From Paralithodes platypus (lineage: Eukaryota; Arthropoda; Malacostraca; Decapoda; Lithodidae): a stretch of DNA of 64,000 nt. Position 1 is the first letter of the stretch. Each line of letters begins with the position of its first letter. The notes below the pieces were generated by a model. That model was given only the letters and a program-made list of their open reading frames with translations, was not told the origin of the DNA and made no database searches. The translations under genes and the position numbers were made by a program. Shown piece after piece: positions 33,640-43,868 of the stretch. The stretch covers positions 4,387,900 through 4,451,899 of the forward strand of contig CM064552.1 in assembly GCA_032716605.1 (NCBI GenBank), given 5' to 3'.

Positions 33640-33765
33640 GTTTGCACTCTAGACCTCCATCAAGCTTGAGGATAATGACGTGTTTTAACAGTGTATTTCT
33701 GGCTATTATTAGACGGTTTTAATCAGATTATCAACCCCTTCTGAACCGGCGACGTCTGTTTAGTT
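33640..33765. mobile_element. Family B fragment joined to family A arm fragments
   Basis: TTTTTAGTTTGCACTCTAGA and CCTCCATCAAGCTTGAG are the left end of family B. It breaks into AATGACGTGTTTTAACAG, TATTTCTGGCTATTATTAG and ACGGTTTTAATCAG (family A left arm, TGACG type). Then follows a second family A left end, AACCCCTTCTGAACCGGCGA. 33766-34015 is unique with nothing recognised. Confidence 0.65.
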
Positions 33766-34059
33766 ATATTCTAGCATAGACTACAGTAGATCTGGACTGG
33801 ACACGAAAATGGAACTTTGCAGTAAGGGACCCACAATCGGAGAACGATACCCCAAGTTAGAACCTAGAAACCGCGAAAATGTGATATTTATTAGATCATT
33901 ACCTCCACTTGACCTTTAAAACTACCGATACTTAACCGTAAATATATGCTAATATTTTTCGGTGAGATAAGTTTATGATCGGTGAAAATTAATACAGTAA
34001 TATTTTATCAATAGTGTGTGTGTGTGTGACTGTGTATGTGTGTGTGTGTGAGTAAGCAA

Positions 34060-34470
34060 ATCTACCAACCACCTACCACCACACAACCACACCAACCAAG
34101 CAAATCTACCAACCTTTCTACATATTTATCTACCAACCAACCAAGCAAATCTACCAACACACAACCACCCCAACCAACCAAGCAAATCTACCAACATGTC
34201 TACTTACTTATCGACCGACCAACCAAGAAAATCTACAACACACAACCACCACACCCAACCAACCAACCAAGCAAATCTACCAACCATTCTACTTACTTAT
34301 CTATCAACCAACAAACCAAGCAAATCTACCAACCACCTACCACCACACAACGTCCCCCAAAACGCAAATCAACCAACCATCTACCCCAACCACTCAAATC
34401 TACCAACATCTTACCTACTTATCAACCAACCAACCAAATAAATCTATCCACCCCGCCCAACCAACCAACC
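34060..34470. repeat. (ACCAACCAAGCAAATCT)n minisatellite
   Basis: Irregular units of about 60-65 bp combine CAACCAAGCAAATCTACCAA with CTACTTACTTATC. The T/N/P/Q frames are artefacts. Confidence 0.85.
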
Positions 34471-34632
34471 ACGCCTACTTTCCCACGCACACCAACCAAA
34501 GCTTTGATATGGGAAAGGAGACAAAAAGGACATTCCTCCCTTCCTTCCATTCTTCCGACAAAGAATATCAACAGATTCCCAAAAACCTATATGACCATAT
34601 GAGTGAAAGTTTGAAAGGGAGACATTACTTAA

Positions 34633-34790
34633 CCCCTTCTGTACCGGCGACGTCTTTTTCACTTTAGTCTGGTTACTATTAGACGATTTTCTTCAGTTTC
34701 AAACGGGCCTCGAGCAATTAACAGGCTTCGAACTATCTCATATAACCCTCTCTACTATCACACATCCTTCTTAAGCTGCACCAAAAACCT
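34633..34790. mobile_element. Family A foldback, right terminal arm lost
   Basis: TTAA at 34629-34632, then CCCCTTCTGTACCGGCGACG, TTAGACGATTTTCTTCAGTT and, on the right, CACATCCTTCTTAAGCTGC. After this the arm ends and a tRNA-like sequence follows. Confidence 0.75.
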
Positions 34791-34807
34791 CCCAAAGAAA
34801 TTAATGA

Positions 34808-34892
34808 AAGCATGTGCTCCTCCCTGGATTCGAACCTGGGATACCACATGCAACATTATCTAATTAGCCATTACCCCACCAAGATAGGTTAA
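34808..34892 (-). other. tRNA-like pseudogene or SINE head
   Basis: The reverse strand reads CTTGGTGGGGTAATGGCTAA (A-box-like), an anticodon-arm region TAGATAATGTTGCATG, then GGTATCCCAGGTTCGAATCC (consensus B box) and AGGGAGGAGCACATGC. The T arm has one mismatch and the 5' and 3' acceptor strands do not pair, so it is not a functional tRNA. Confidence 0.5.
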
Positions 34893-34959
34893 GTACATGA
34901 CTACGATTATATATCCTTTTATCCAATAGAATAGCGACCTAAGAACATCTCCCACTACA

Positions 34960-36040
34960 GCCTATATCCCTAACACTTTATCTACCCTGTCAATAAACCA
35001 CGCTATCTACCATTCAATACAACCACTCTATCTACCATACAATACAACCAACCATACAACCACTCTATCTACCAATCAATACAACCAACTAACATACCTC
35101 TACCAACCATTACAACCAACACACTATCTACCATTCAATACAACCACCCACGCTATCTACCATACAATACAACCAACCATACAACCACTCTTATCTACTA
35201 TTCAATACAACAAACTAACACACCTCTACCAACCATTACAACCAACACACTATCTACCATTCAATACAACCACCCACGCTATCTACCATACAATACAACC
35301 AACCATACAACCACTCTTATCTACTATTCAATACAACAAACTAACACACCTCTACCAACCATTACAACCAACACACTATCTACCATTCAATACAACCACC
35401 CACGCTATCTACCATACAATACAACCAACCATACAACCACTCTTATCTACTATTCAATACAACAAACTAACACACCTCTACCAACCATTACAACCAACAC
35501 ACTATCTACCATTCAATACAACCACCCACGCTATCTACCATACAATACAACCACTCTTATCTACTTACTATTCAATACAACCAACTAACACACCTCTACC
35601 AACCATTACAACCAACACACTATCTACCATTCAATACAACCACCCACGCTATCTACCATACAATACAACCACTCTTATCTACTTACTTTTCAATACAACC
35701 AACTAACACACCTCTACCAACCATTACAACCAACACACTATCTACCATTCAATACAACCACCCACGCTATCTACCATACAATACAACCAACCATACAACC
35801 ACTCTTATCTACTATTCAATACAACCAACTAACACACCTCTACCAACCATTACAACCAACACACTATCTACCATTCAATACAACCACCCACGCTATCTAC
35901 CATACAATACAACCACTCTTATCTACTATTCAATACAACAAACACACCTCTACCAACCATTACAACCAACACATTATCTACCATTCACCCACGCAATCTA
36001 CCAACCAAACACGCTATCTACCATTCTACCACTCAACACC
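34960..36040. repeat. 126-bp minisatellite, about 8 units
   Basis: Units start CACCTCTACCAACCATTACA (for example 35221 and 35347, spacing 126). They contain ACACACTATCTACCATTCAA, TACAACCACCCACGCTATCT and TCTTATCTACTATTC. Shorter units lack one AACCATACAACCA block. Confidence 0.9.
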
Positions 36041-36099
36041 ACAAATCAACCACACACAGTACCCCAGCTACCAACCATCCTACCCACCCACCCACCGCC

Positions 36100-36480
36100 T
36101 ACTGACTGACTGAATCAAGCAGACCAGAGTAGTGCCTGACCTCAAGCAACCCCGCGCATGTTACACCACCGCACCCGGGCCAGCCGGAGAGATGTGGCAA
36201 CAACGCCCTTACGTAACAGATCCATGTGCGTTGGGAGAGAGAGAAAGAGAGACGGAGGGAGGGAGGGAAGGGGGAGCGGATATATACGCAAGCAGTTGGA
36301 TTTAAAAGGAAAGAAAGGGTTTAAAAGGAGAGTAGATATTGAAGTAGAGAGGTTTAAGGGTGATTTGAAGATATGATGATTGGGAACTTAGTAAATACTG
36401 AAGGGCATATGAGCGTTCAGTTGCATGGGGTGAAAGGGACTATCTGGCAACTCTCTCTCTCTCTCTCTCTAGTTGTCTGT
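36100..36480. other. Unique sequence, nothing coding recognised
   Basis: Contains CGGAGAGATGTGGCAACAAC (36185-36204), close to CGGAGATGTGGCAACGTC at 21844-21861, plus a GA patch (36235-36250). The small frames here have no recognisable content. Confidence 0.5.
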
Positions 36481-36576
36481 CTGAGTGTTAGGGAGCAAGC
36501 AATCCCCCCCCCCCCCTCCCCTACACACTCCCTCCTCCCTCTCCACCTCCTCCTCCCTTGCTATGCGTTCTCCTCA

Positions 36577-36607
<31 letters not shown>

Positions 36608-37021
36608 GGCTATTGTCCTCGCCCCCTTTTCTACCTCCTCCCTTCCTTTATCCTCCATCCCCCCCCCCCCACCCCTATTGCTTGGCCCCGAAATATCTTC
36701 ATTCCTCCATAACCTCCCTCTCTACTCTCCCACTCTCCTCCCTCCCCATACTCCCTACTCCCCATCCCCACTGCTCCTCCCTACCTTCTTCCTTGCTTGC
36801 TATCCTTACTACTCTTTTCCCTCCCCTACCTAACACCTTCTCCCCTTCCCCACCTCCCCCACCTCATCCTCCTCCCTACGCTCTTCCTTCCCCTCTCTTC
36901 ACCCCCGTCCCTCCTCCCTACCCCACTCCCTTCCCTCCCCCCCCCCCCCCTTCCTTGCTCTCCCCCACCCCCTCCTCCCCCCCTTTCTTGGCTACTCAGG
37001 AAGCTTCATTCATGCACTCCA

Positions 37022-37054
<33 letters not shown>

Positions 37055-37127
37055 GAGCCAGGTAGTCCACATAGATACGGGCATACACGCACACACATAT
37101 ACACATGGAAGTCGAGTAAACACCAAT

Positions 37128-37190
<63 letters not shown>
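36450..37190. repeat. Pyrimidine-rich block with (CT)n and (CA)n
   Basis: CT at 36451-36470 and 36581-36607, C runs at 36503, 36660 and 36938, CCTCCC-rich sequence to 36990, CA (37025-37052) and CT (37131-37187). Confidence 0.85.
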
Positions 37191-37191
<1 letters not shown>

Positions 37192-37310
37192 TAATCATAT
37201 ATTTCTAATAATTCAACACCTATTTCTTTTCCACAATAAAGACCTTCATAGTTATATATCCCAAAAATTATATATACAGGGAGCGAAGGTTGGAATGGAA
37301 AATGGCAAAT

Positions 37311-37527
37311 GGTATAGTCTATTCTCTGTAAGTAGGCGACAAATCATGATCTCTATCCTCTGTAACTCAAAAAGGGCTAGAGCAAATTGGCTGTAAATTC
37401 CCAAATCTATTCCTTGACTAACTCTTCCCAAATGGTAGAAATATTAGCTCGATTACTCTAGTCGTTTTTGAGTTACAGAGGTTAGAGGTCATGATTTCTC
37501 GCCTACTTACAGCGAATAGACTATAGC
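37311..37527. mobile_element. Family D foldback
   Basis: TATAGTCTATTCTCTGTAAG and TAGGCGACAAATCATGATC mirror TCATGATTTCTCGCCTACTT and ACAGCGAATAGACTATA. Internal CTCTGTAACTCAAAAAGGGC, TAGAGCAAATTGGCTGTAAA and TCTTCCCAAATGGTAGAAAT match the copy at 25371-25594 almost base for base. Confidence 0.85.
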
Positions 37528-37637
37528 AGGTGTATTATATGTTGGAAGGCAACATGGTAAAGTCGCACATAAAAATTCGTGGACAATTTATACATTTCAT
37601 TATACAAATAAATACATGTGCAGTCGCAGTCCTCAAC

Positions 37638-38259
37638 CTTTTGACGATGATGGCGGATCTTGACAGTTTATTATGGCTATCATTCGACGATTATGGCGGA
37701 TCTTGACAGTTTATTATGGCTATCATTCGACGATTATGGCGGATCTTGACAGTTTATTATGGCTATCATTCGACGATTATGGCGGATCTTGACAGTTTAT
37801 TATGGCTATCATTCGACGATTATGGCGGATCTTGACAGTTTATTATGGCTATCATTCGACGATTATGGCGGATCTTGACAGTTTATTATGGCTATCATTC
37901 GACGATTATGGCGGATCTTGACAGTTTATTATGGCTATCATTCGACGATTATGGCGGATCTTGACAGTTTATTATGGCTATCATTCGACGATTATGGCGG
38001 ATCTTGACAGTTTATTATGGCTATCATTCGACGATTATGGCGGATCTTGACAGTTTATTATGGCTATCATTCGACGATTATGGCGGATCTTGACAGTTTA
38101 TTATGGCTATCATTCGACGATTTTATACAGTTGAGAATGGATCTGTGAAAATTATAATTATTAACCCTCTGACTTCCACCTAATCTTCCTAATTAGAATA
38201 AAATCGTCTAATAATAGCTAGAAAACAGACAAGAAATGCGTAATCGGATCGTGAAAGTG
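37638..38259. mobile_element. Family A foldback whose left arm is an 11-copy 43-bp array
   Basis: The left arm segment GATTATGGCGGATCTTGACA, GTTTATTATGGCTATCATTC, GAC is repeated 11 times with almost no divergence (first TGGCGG at 37651, last at 38081, spacing 43). The last copy continues normally into GATTTTATACAGTTGAGAAT, the loop, and the right arm CGTCTAATAATAGCTAG, ATGCGTAATCGGATCGTGAA, to TTAA (38260-38263). 622 bp minus ten extra units leaves 192 bp, the normal element length. Confidence 0.9.
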
Positions 38260-38339
38260 TTAATTTTGAAACATTGAAAAGCCTCGAATTGATTAAACCA
38301 ATCAACAAATGCAACTATCTGGTAAAAATAATAAGGTTC

Positions 38340-38530
38340 ACTTCAGCTATCTTTCCCTCATCCTACGACTAAAACTTCTTTAAGCTCTCAGTGTGTCCAG
38401 ACATTTTGACTTTAACATATCTTAAATTAGGCTGTCAATCTTTTTTAAATTAGGAGGGGGGGGGGGGAAGACTCCTTACAGGCAGTTTTGCCTTTTGTCT
38501 CCTTACACAAAGAAAAAAAGACGTAAACAC
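38340..38530 (+). mobile_element. Family I dispersed repeat
   Basis: CTTTCCCTCATCCTACGACT, AAAACTTCTTTAAGCTC, GTGTGTCCAGACATTTTGAC, then AGGCAGTTTTGCCTTTTGTC and TCCTTACACAAAGAAAAAAA. The same order occurs in reverse at 44370-44585. No coding or inverted repeats seen, so the type is unknown. A G run of 12 interrupts it. Confidence 0.65.
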
Positions 38531-38559
38531 ATTAACATAGTATAGTCACAAACCCACAT

Positions 38560-38765
38560 AACCATCACCCCCCCCCCCCCCCTCACACCAAATCCATACA
38601 AGTATAAAACACACACACACACACACACACACAGGACAGATGCAGGCCAGTTATAAATATAGCCCAGCCTGGCAGCCTACCAACCCTAGACTGTGTAAAC
38701 ACATACCGGTATTCTTATACATACACACACACACACACACACACAGTCACACACACAGTCACACA
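38560..38765. repeat. C run and (CA)n tracts
   Basis: C run (38569-38582) and CA at 38610-38633 and 38724-38745. Confidence 0.85.
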
Positions 38766-38810
38766 CTCATTACTGACAAATGTTCGTGAGCTCTTGCGAT
38801 TTTCGCTATG

Positions 38811-39217
38811 CAAATATATCCATTCATATTAATATTCATATCAAATATATCCATTCATATTAATATTCATATCAAATATATCCATTCATATTAATATTCA
38901 TATCAAATATATCCATTCATATTAATATTCATATCAAATATATCCATTCATATTAATATTCATATCAAATATATCCATTCATATTAATATTCATATCAAA
39001 TATATCCATTCATATTAATATTCATATCAAATATATCCATTCATATTAATATTCATATCAAATATATCCATTCATATTAATATTCATATTAAATATATCC
39101 ATTCATATTAATATTCATATCAAATATATCCATTCATATTAATATTCATATTAAATATATCCATTCATATTAATATTCATATCAAATATATCCATTCATA
39201 TTAATATTCATATTAAA
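38811..39217. repeat. 31-bp minisatellite, about 13 units
   Basis: ATATCCATTCATATTAATAT then TCATATCAAAT repeated every 31 bp with only C/T variation at ATATYAAAT. Confidence 0.95.
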
Positions 39218-39376
39218 TACCCAATATATAAATAAATACATATTACGTCTTTAATATGATATAACTTATTTGATCTAAACGTCAATTTAAATGGATATAT
39301 TAGCATCAATGAATTAGTAATACTGTAGATCACGCACATTTGTCAGTAGCTGGGCAGTATATACAGGTGTCGTTTA

Positions 39377-39647
39377 CCCCTTCTGTACCTGCCACCGTAT
39401 TTTTTATTTAATTTTAGCTACATTTAGAGGATTTTATTCAGCTTAGAAAGGACGGCTAACAAATCAAAAGGCTACAGACTTTTTAAATTTAATATCAGCT
39501 ACATTAAGATGATTTTATTCAGCTTAGGAAGGACGGCTACCAATCAAAATGCTACACACTATCTCCGTTCATCCTTTAAGCTTTATAAAATCGTCTGAAT
39601 ATAGCTGAACTCAAATAAAAAAAAATACGTCGCTGGTATAGAAGGGG
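39377..39647. mobile_element. Family A foldback with a duplicated left-arm segment
   Basis: Ends CCCCTTCTGTACCTGCCACC and CGTCGCTGGTATAGAAGGGG, with TTAA at 39648-39651. The segment TTTTAGCTACATTTAGAGGA ... GGACGGCTAACAAATCAAAA is repeated as ATATCAGCTACATTAAGATG ... GGACGGCTACCAATCAAAAT, about 75-80 bp, which explains the length of 271 bp. Confidence 0.85.
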
Positions 39648-39841
39648 TTAATATATACGTCCACGACTGTGAACACCATTATTACGGGCACATACACCCT
39701 CACATGTGTACAGTCGCGGACGTGTTTATGGTAGTGTGTCCTGGGATAGAAAATGGCTACACCTGTGTGTATATATTAAAATACGTACCGGTATGATCTG
39801 TATAAATGATGGTAATAACAGAGACTTATTGGATTATAGTT

Positions 39842-40760
39842 CTAGTGTGTGTGTGTGTGTGGGGTGGGGTGGGGGGGGGGTTTATATGCAGTATGTGTGA
39901 GAGTGAATGTGTTAGATAGTGTTATGTGTGAGTGAGATAAAGAGGTGTATATGTATGAGTGAGAGAGAGAGAGAGGTGTATATGTATGAGTGAGAGAGAG
40001 AGAGGTGTATATGTATGAGTGAGTGAGAGAGGTGTATATGTATGAGAGAGAGAGAGAGGTGTATATGTATGAGTGAGAGAGAGAGGTGTATATGTATGAG
40101 AGAGAGAGAGGTGTATATGTATGAGTGAGAGGTGTATATGTATGAGTGAGTGAGAGAGGTGTATATGTATGAGTGAGAGAGAGAGAGGTGTATATGTATG
40201 AGTGAGAGAGAGAGAGGTGTATATGTATGAGTGAGAGAGAGGTGTATATGTATGAGTGAGTGAGAGAGAGGTGTATATGTATGAGAGAGAGAGGTGTATA
40301 TGTATGAGTGAGAGAGAGAGGTGTATATGTATGAGTGAGAGAGAGAGGTGTATATGTATGAGTGAGAGAGAGGTGTATATGTATGAGTGAGTGAGAGGTG
40401 TATATGTATGAGTGAGAGAGAGAGAGGTGTATATGTATGAGTGAGAGAGAGAGGTGTATATGTATGAGTGAGAGAGAGAGAGGTGTATATGTATGAGTGA
40501 GAGAGAGAGGTGTATATGTATGAGTGAGAGAGAGAGAGGTGTATATGTATGAGTGAGAGAGAGGTGTATATGTATGAGTGAGTGAGAGAGAGGTGTATAT
40601 GTATGAGTGAGAGAGAGAGAGGTGTATATGTATGAGTGAGAGAGAGAGAGGTGTATATGTATGAGTGAGAGAGAGAGAGGTGTATATGTATGAGTGAGAG
40701 AGAGGTGTATATGTATGAGAGAGAGAGAGAGGTGTATATGTATGAGTGAGTGGGTAAAAG
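39842..40760. repeat. (GA)n-linked minisatellite GGTGTATATGTATGAGTGAGAGAGA
   Basis: About 30 units of 25-37 bp from 39935 to 40745 combine GGTGTATATGTATGAGTGA with GA of variable length. A GT tract and G run precede it (39843-39879). The 361-codon minus-strand frame (S/L/T/Y/H repeats) is translation of this array. Confidence 0.95.
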
Positions 40761-40904
40761 AGGTGCTTATGAGTGAGAGAGGTGTTTATGAGTGAAAGAG
40801 AGAAGTGTGTATGTGTATGAGTGTGTACAAAATCCGTACAGGTGTGAGGTAGGTTCTGTGTACGTAGTGTGTGGTGTATGGGAGGGGTGAGTGATGGCTC
40901 AATA

Positions 40905-41154
40905 CACACATACACACACACACACATCTACATAAACACAACAAACATATACACATACCATAAAGGCACACATAGGCCTACATACCACAAACACACATAC
41001 GCAACATAAAAACACACATACCATAAAACACACACACACACACACTCTCTCTCTTCCACATACACACACATATATTGTACACCATAGCCTCCACATACAC
41101 CATAAACTATACACACACACACACAGAATAAACAAACAAACATCATAAAGTTTC

Positions 41155-41207
<53 letters not shown>

Positions 41208-41335
41208 CATACTAGGATATAGTTAGATAATATCAGTTCAGGAAGTATGGTCGCAATCTTCGGCTGCAGTGTTCCTAATATATAGTTGTCAAGTAAGAGA
41301 GAGAGAGAGAGAGAGAATGTGTGTGTGTGTGTAAT
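40905..41335. repeat. (CA)n, (GA)n and (GT)n tracts
   Basis: CA-rich sequence 40905-41130, CA tract 41160-41204, GA 41298-41316 and GT 41318-41331. Confidence 0.85.
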
Positions 41336-41473
41336 TTACATATATTGATATATATTTTGTTTACACAGAACCACTACCCACACAGACCTCCATTCCAAGC
41401 GAGGTGGTCAATATTTCATTCTAGTAGAGATAGGAAAATAAACTCAAATAAAGGAGAGTGGAAGATAATAACA

Positions 41474-41477
<4 letters not shown>

Positions 41478-41562
<85 letters not shown>

Positions 41563-41600
41563 AGAAGGGGAGAGCAGAAGGGGAGGCGGGGGGGGGGGGT
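41478..41600. repeat. (GA)n microsatellite and G run
   Basis: GA at 41478-41561, then GCAGAAGGGGAGAGCAGAAG and a G run at 41589-41599. Confidence 0.9.
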
Positions 41601-41731
41601 TTAGTTCTCGAGACTGGGCGACAACAAGGAAGCATCGTACACCCGCCACCCCACCCCCTTCCGTGACGTCACAACCAAAACACTGCAGGGCCGTCTATCC
41701 CTCAAGTGACACAAAACACATACACCTTTAA

Positions 41732-41851
41732 CCCTTACAGTACCGGCGACGTACTTTTAACTTTATTATGGCTACTATTAAACGATTTTATTCCGCAATT
41801 AACCCCTTCTGTACCAATGCCTTTTTTTGTTTGATTTTATTCCGCAATTAA
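41732..41851. mobile_element. Family A left arms, 49-bp tandem
   Basis: TTAA (41728-41731), CCCTTACAGTACCGGCGACG, then the arm to ATTTTATTCCGCAATTAACC. The unit CCCCTTCTGTACCAATGCCT, TTTTTTGTTTGATTTTATTC, CGCAATTAA repeats with a 49-bp period (TTAA at 41799, 41848). Each unit starts at a TTAA. Confidence 0.8.
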
Positions 41852-42116
41852 CCCCTTCTGTACCAATGCCTGTTTTTGTTTGATTTTAGCTACTTTTAGA
41901 CGATTTTATGAACCTTAGGGTAGATATATAACTGGGATCTGCCTTGTGTGGGCCGATCGGCTTTTTGCAGACTCCCATTTTCTTGTGTTATATGGTAGCT
42001 AAAAGAATGAATGAAAAAGTCTGTTGCGTTTAAATGGCTAGACGTCCTTCCTAAGCAGAATAAAATCGTCTAAATAAAGCTAGAATAAAATGAAAAAGAC
42101 GTCGCCGGCACAGAAG
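41852..42116. mobile_element. Family A foldback with a foreign insert in its loop
   Basis: TTAA on both sides (41848-41851 and 42117-42120). Complete arms: CCCCTTCTGTACCAATGCC and TTAGACGATTTTATGAACC; then CCTTCCTAAGCAGAATAAAA, TCGTC and GACGTCGCCGGCACAGAAG. About 55-60 bp in the loop (GCCTTGTGTGGGCCGATCGG, CTTTTTGCAGACTCCCATTT, TCTTGTGTTAT; about 41941-41996) is foreign and resembles the 3' terminus of a CR1/L2-type LINE. Confidence 0.8.
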
Positions 42117-42120
42117 TTAA

Positions 42121-42300
42121 CCCTCTCAGTACCGGTGCCGTCCTTTTAACTTTATTATGGCTACTATTAAACGATTTTATTCCGCAATTACCGATTTTCG
42201 AACCTACACTTTAACCCTTTCAATACCGGTGCCGTCTGTTTATACCCTTTTACCTTTAATTCTGGCTAACATTGTACACATTTATCTAGAAGGGGGATTT
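42121..42300. mobile_element. Two further family A left-arm fragments
   Basis: CCCTCTCAGTACCGGTGCCG ... TTTTATTCCGCAATTACC (42121-42192), then TTAA (42211-42214) and CCCTTTCAATACCGGTGCCG, TTAATTCTGGCTAACATTG, broken at about 42270 by a family B fragment. Confidence 0.75.
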
Positions 42301-42341
42301 TGGGGATGATTTTAAGCTTGATGAAGGTCTAGGGAGGAAAC

Positions 42342-42424
<83 letters not shown>
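42270..42424 (-). mobile_element. Family B end fragment followed by A run and (TA)n
   Basis: GATTTTAAGCTTGATGAAGG, TCTAGGGAGGAAACTAAA is the left end of family B in reverse (compare 55675-55712). It continues into an A run and about 64 bp of TA (42361-42424). Confidence 0.75.
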
Positions 42425-42429
<5 letters not shown>

Positions 42430-42539
42430 ATGTACAGTATATGCTCAGGCCCAATCCCCACTTTTCCTATTTTTATTTTTATATATATTTTTATTTTTAT
42501 ATATACATGAATTAATTAATAAACAAATAGACCCCCCCC

Positions 42540-42965
42540 CCCATTAAATAACAGTCAAATTAAGAGGCTTGGAACTAGCTCAGTCTGTTTTACTACCACA
42601 GATCCTTCATAAACAGCACAAGATCGTCTGAATATATAGCTACAATAAAATTAAAAATACTATTTTTTTTTTGTCATCCATAGATCTCCATCGAGTTATA
42701 ACAAAAAAATCCTATACATTTGTAAATACAATTTTTGGTAGGAAAATGTTCTGGCCGAAGGCCGATTCCTCCTAAATTACAGGCTCGCTATCGCTCGACA
42801 GGAAAAAATACACATAAATGGCACGAAAGGTCTTTAATTGAAAAATATATGGGGTGAATCACCAAACTAAGAAGGCAAACATCATAAAATCTGAAAACTA
42901 ATGCGGCTAAACATGAGGGAGAAGGGGGTACAGAAAAACAACCCCCTACACTTTCAACCCTTTGC
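42540..42965 (+). mobile_element. Family A right-arm fragment followed by family B
   Basis: 42580-42655 carries CTACCACAGATCCTTCATAA and GATCGTCTGAATATATAGCT (family A right half). 42665-42955 is family B (GGCCGAAGGCCGATTCCTCC, CAGGCTCGCTATCGCTCG, AAACTAATGCGGCTAAACAT, GAGAAGGGGG). Terminal TTAA sites are not intact. Confidence 0.75.
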
Positions 42966-43160
42966 GGCCCCTCATACATACATACCCACTCGGCGGCGGC
43001 CCTGGCAAGGTGGGTTAGGGTTAGGCGTTAGGTAGACACCGTACAGTAACAGAGATCGGCCAACCTCCGCCATCTTGGTGCCACGGGGGTCATATTGTTC
43101 CTCTCTTTGAATTATGAGGGGTTGGGCGTATTTATTTGCGCATTTTGTAATTTGTTTTCT
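42966..43160. other. Unique sequence with a minus-strand YY1-type motif
   Basis: CCGCCATCTTGG at 43067-43078 (CCAAGATGGCGG on the minus strand) in GC-balanced sequence with GGTTAGGGTTAGG nearby. No exon supported. Confidence 0.3.
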
Positions 43161-43475
43161 AATATTTATTAGTTTCCTCCCTAGACCTCCGCCAAGCTTA
43201 AAAAAACACCGCCTAGATCCCCCTTCTATATAAATTTGTACATTTTTCGTTAGAAAAATGTCCGGCAGAAGGCCACTTCGTCCGAGAATTACAGGCTTGC
43301 TATCGCTCGCCAGGAGAAAATCGTCCCCTAAAATAATGACACAATAGGTCTTTATATTGACAAATAAATGACGTGAAAGGTCTTAAAATAGCCAAACTAA
43401 GGGAACGAACGTCTTAAAATGTCAAAGCTAATGGGACTAAACACGAGGGATACAAAGCCACTACCTGCCCCTTAA
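43160..43475 (+). mobile_element. Family B element, ends degraded
   Basis: TTATTAGTTTCCTCCCTAGA, AAATTTGTACATTTTTCGTT, CAGGCTTGCTATCGCTCGCC, AGCTAATGGGACTAAACACG and CTACCTGCCCCTTAA. Confidence 0.8.
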
Positions 43476-43532
43476 ACCCCTTGAGCACCAGGACACCTTT
43501 GATTCTCGCTAAATTAGATGATTGTATGCAGT
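43476..43532. mobile_element. Family A left-arm fragment hosting a family B insertion
   Basis: CCCCTTGAGCACCAGGACAC, CTTTGATTCTCGCTAAATTA and GATGATTGTATGCAGTTTAA. In family A the last stretch normally reads GCAGTTTAGGAAGG. Here a TTAA formed by a G-to-A change is the family B target. Confidence 0.7.
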
Positions 43533-43536
43533 TTAA

Positions 43537-43864
43537 GGGGAGGTTTTTAGTTTGGTCTCTAGATATCCATCAAGGTTAAGATTACACCCCCTTGAGCCCC
43601 TTTCAAGATAAATTTGTACATTTTTCGGTAGAAAAATTTCCCGGCTGAAAGCCGGTTCCTCTTAAATAACAGGCTCGCTATCGCTCGACAGGATAAAATC
43701 GACACCTAAATGGCACGAAAGGTCTTAAAATTGACAGATATGAGTCGAAATTTCTTAAAATCGTCAAAATAATGGGGCGAACGTCTTAAAATTAGAAAAA
43801 CAATGGGGCTATACATGAGGGAGAAAGGAGTCAAGAAAAAAATCCCTCAAGTGGATATCTCCCC
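43537..43864 (+). mobile_element. Family B element, complete with TTAA on both sides
   Basis: TTAA (43533-43536), GGGGAGGTTTTTAGTTTGG ... ends AAGTGGATATCTCCCC and TTAA (43865-43868). 328 bp. The core has CCCGGCTGAAAGCCGGTTCC (hairpin), CAGGCTCGCTATCGCTCGAC, and three to four degenerate units of about 36 bp around GGTCTTAAAATTGACAG / TTCTTAAAATCGTCAAAATA / GTCTTAAAATTAGAAAAACA. No reading frame. Confidence 0.9.
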
Positions 43865-43868
43865 TTAA

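Noticed and set aside
34036..34602. 188-codon frame ending in ALIWERRQKGHSSLPSILPT
   Set aside because: Most of it is the ACCAACCAAGCAAATCT repeat. The non-repeat end is short, matches nothing known to me and has no splice support.
38811..39217. Possible CRISPR or satellite of regular 31-bp spacing
   Set aside because: Units are contiguous with no variable spacers, so it is an ordinary minisatellite.
39842..40927. 361-codon minus-strand frame of S/L/T/H/I repeats
   Set aside because: Translation of the GGTGTATATGTATGAGTGA(GA)n minisatellite.
40786..41200. Minus-strand V/C/Y-rich frames
   Set aside because: They derive from CA-rich sequence and are compositional.
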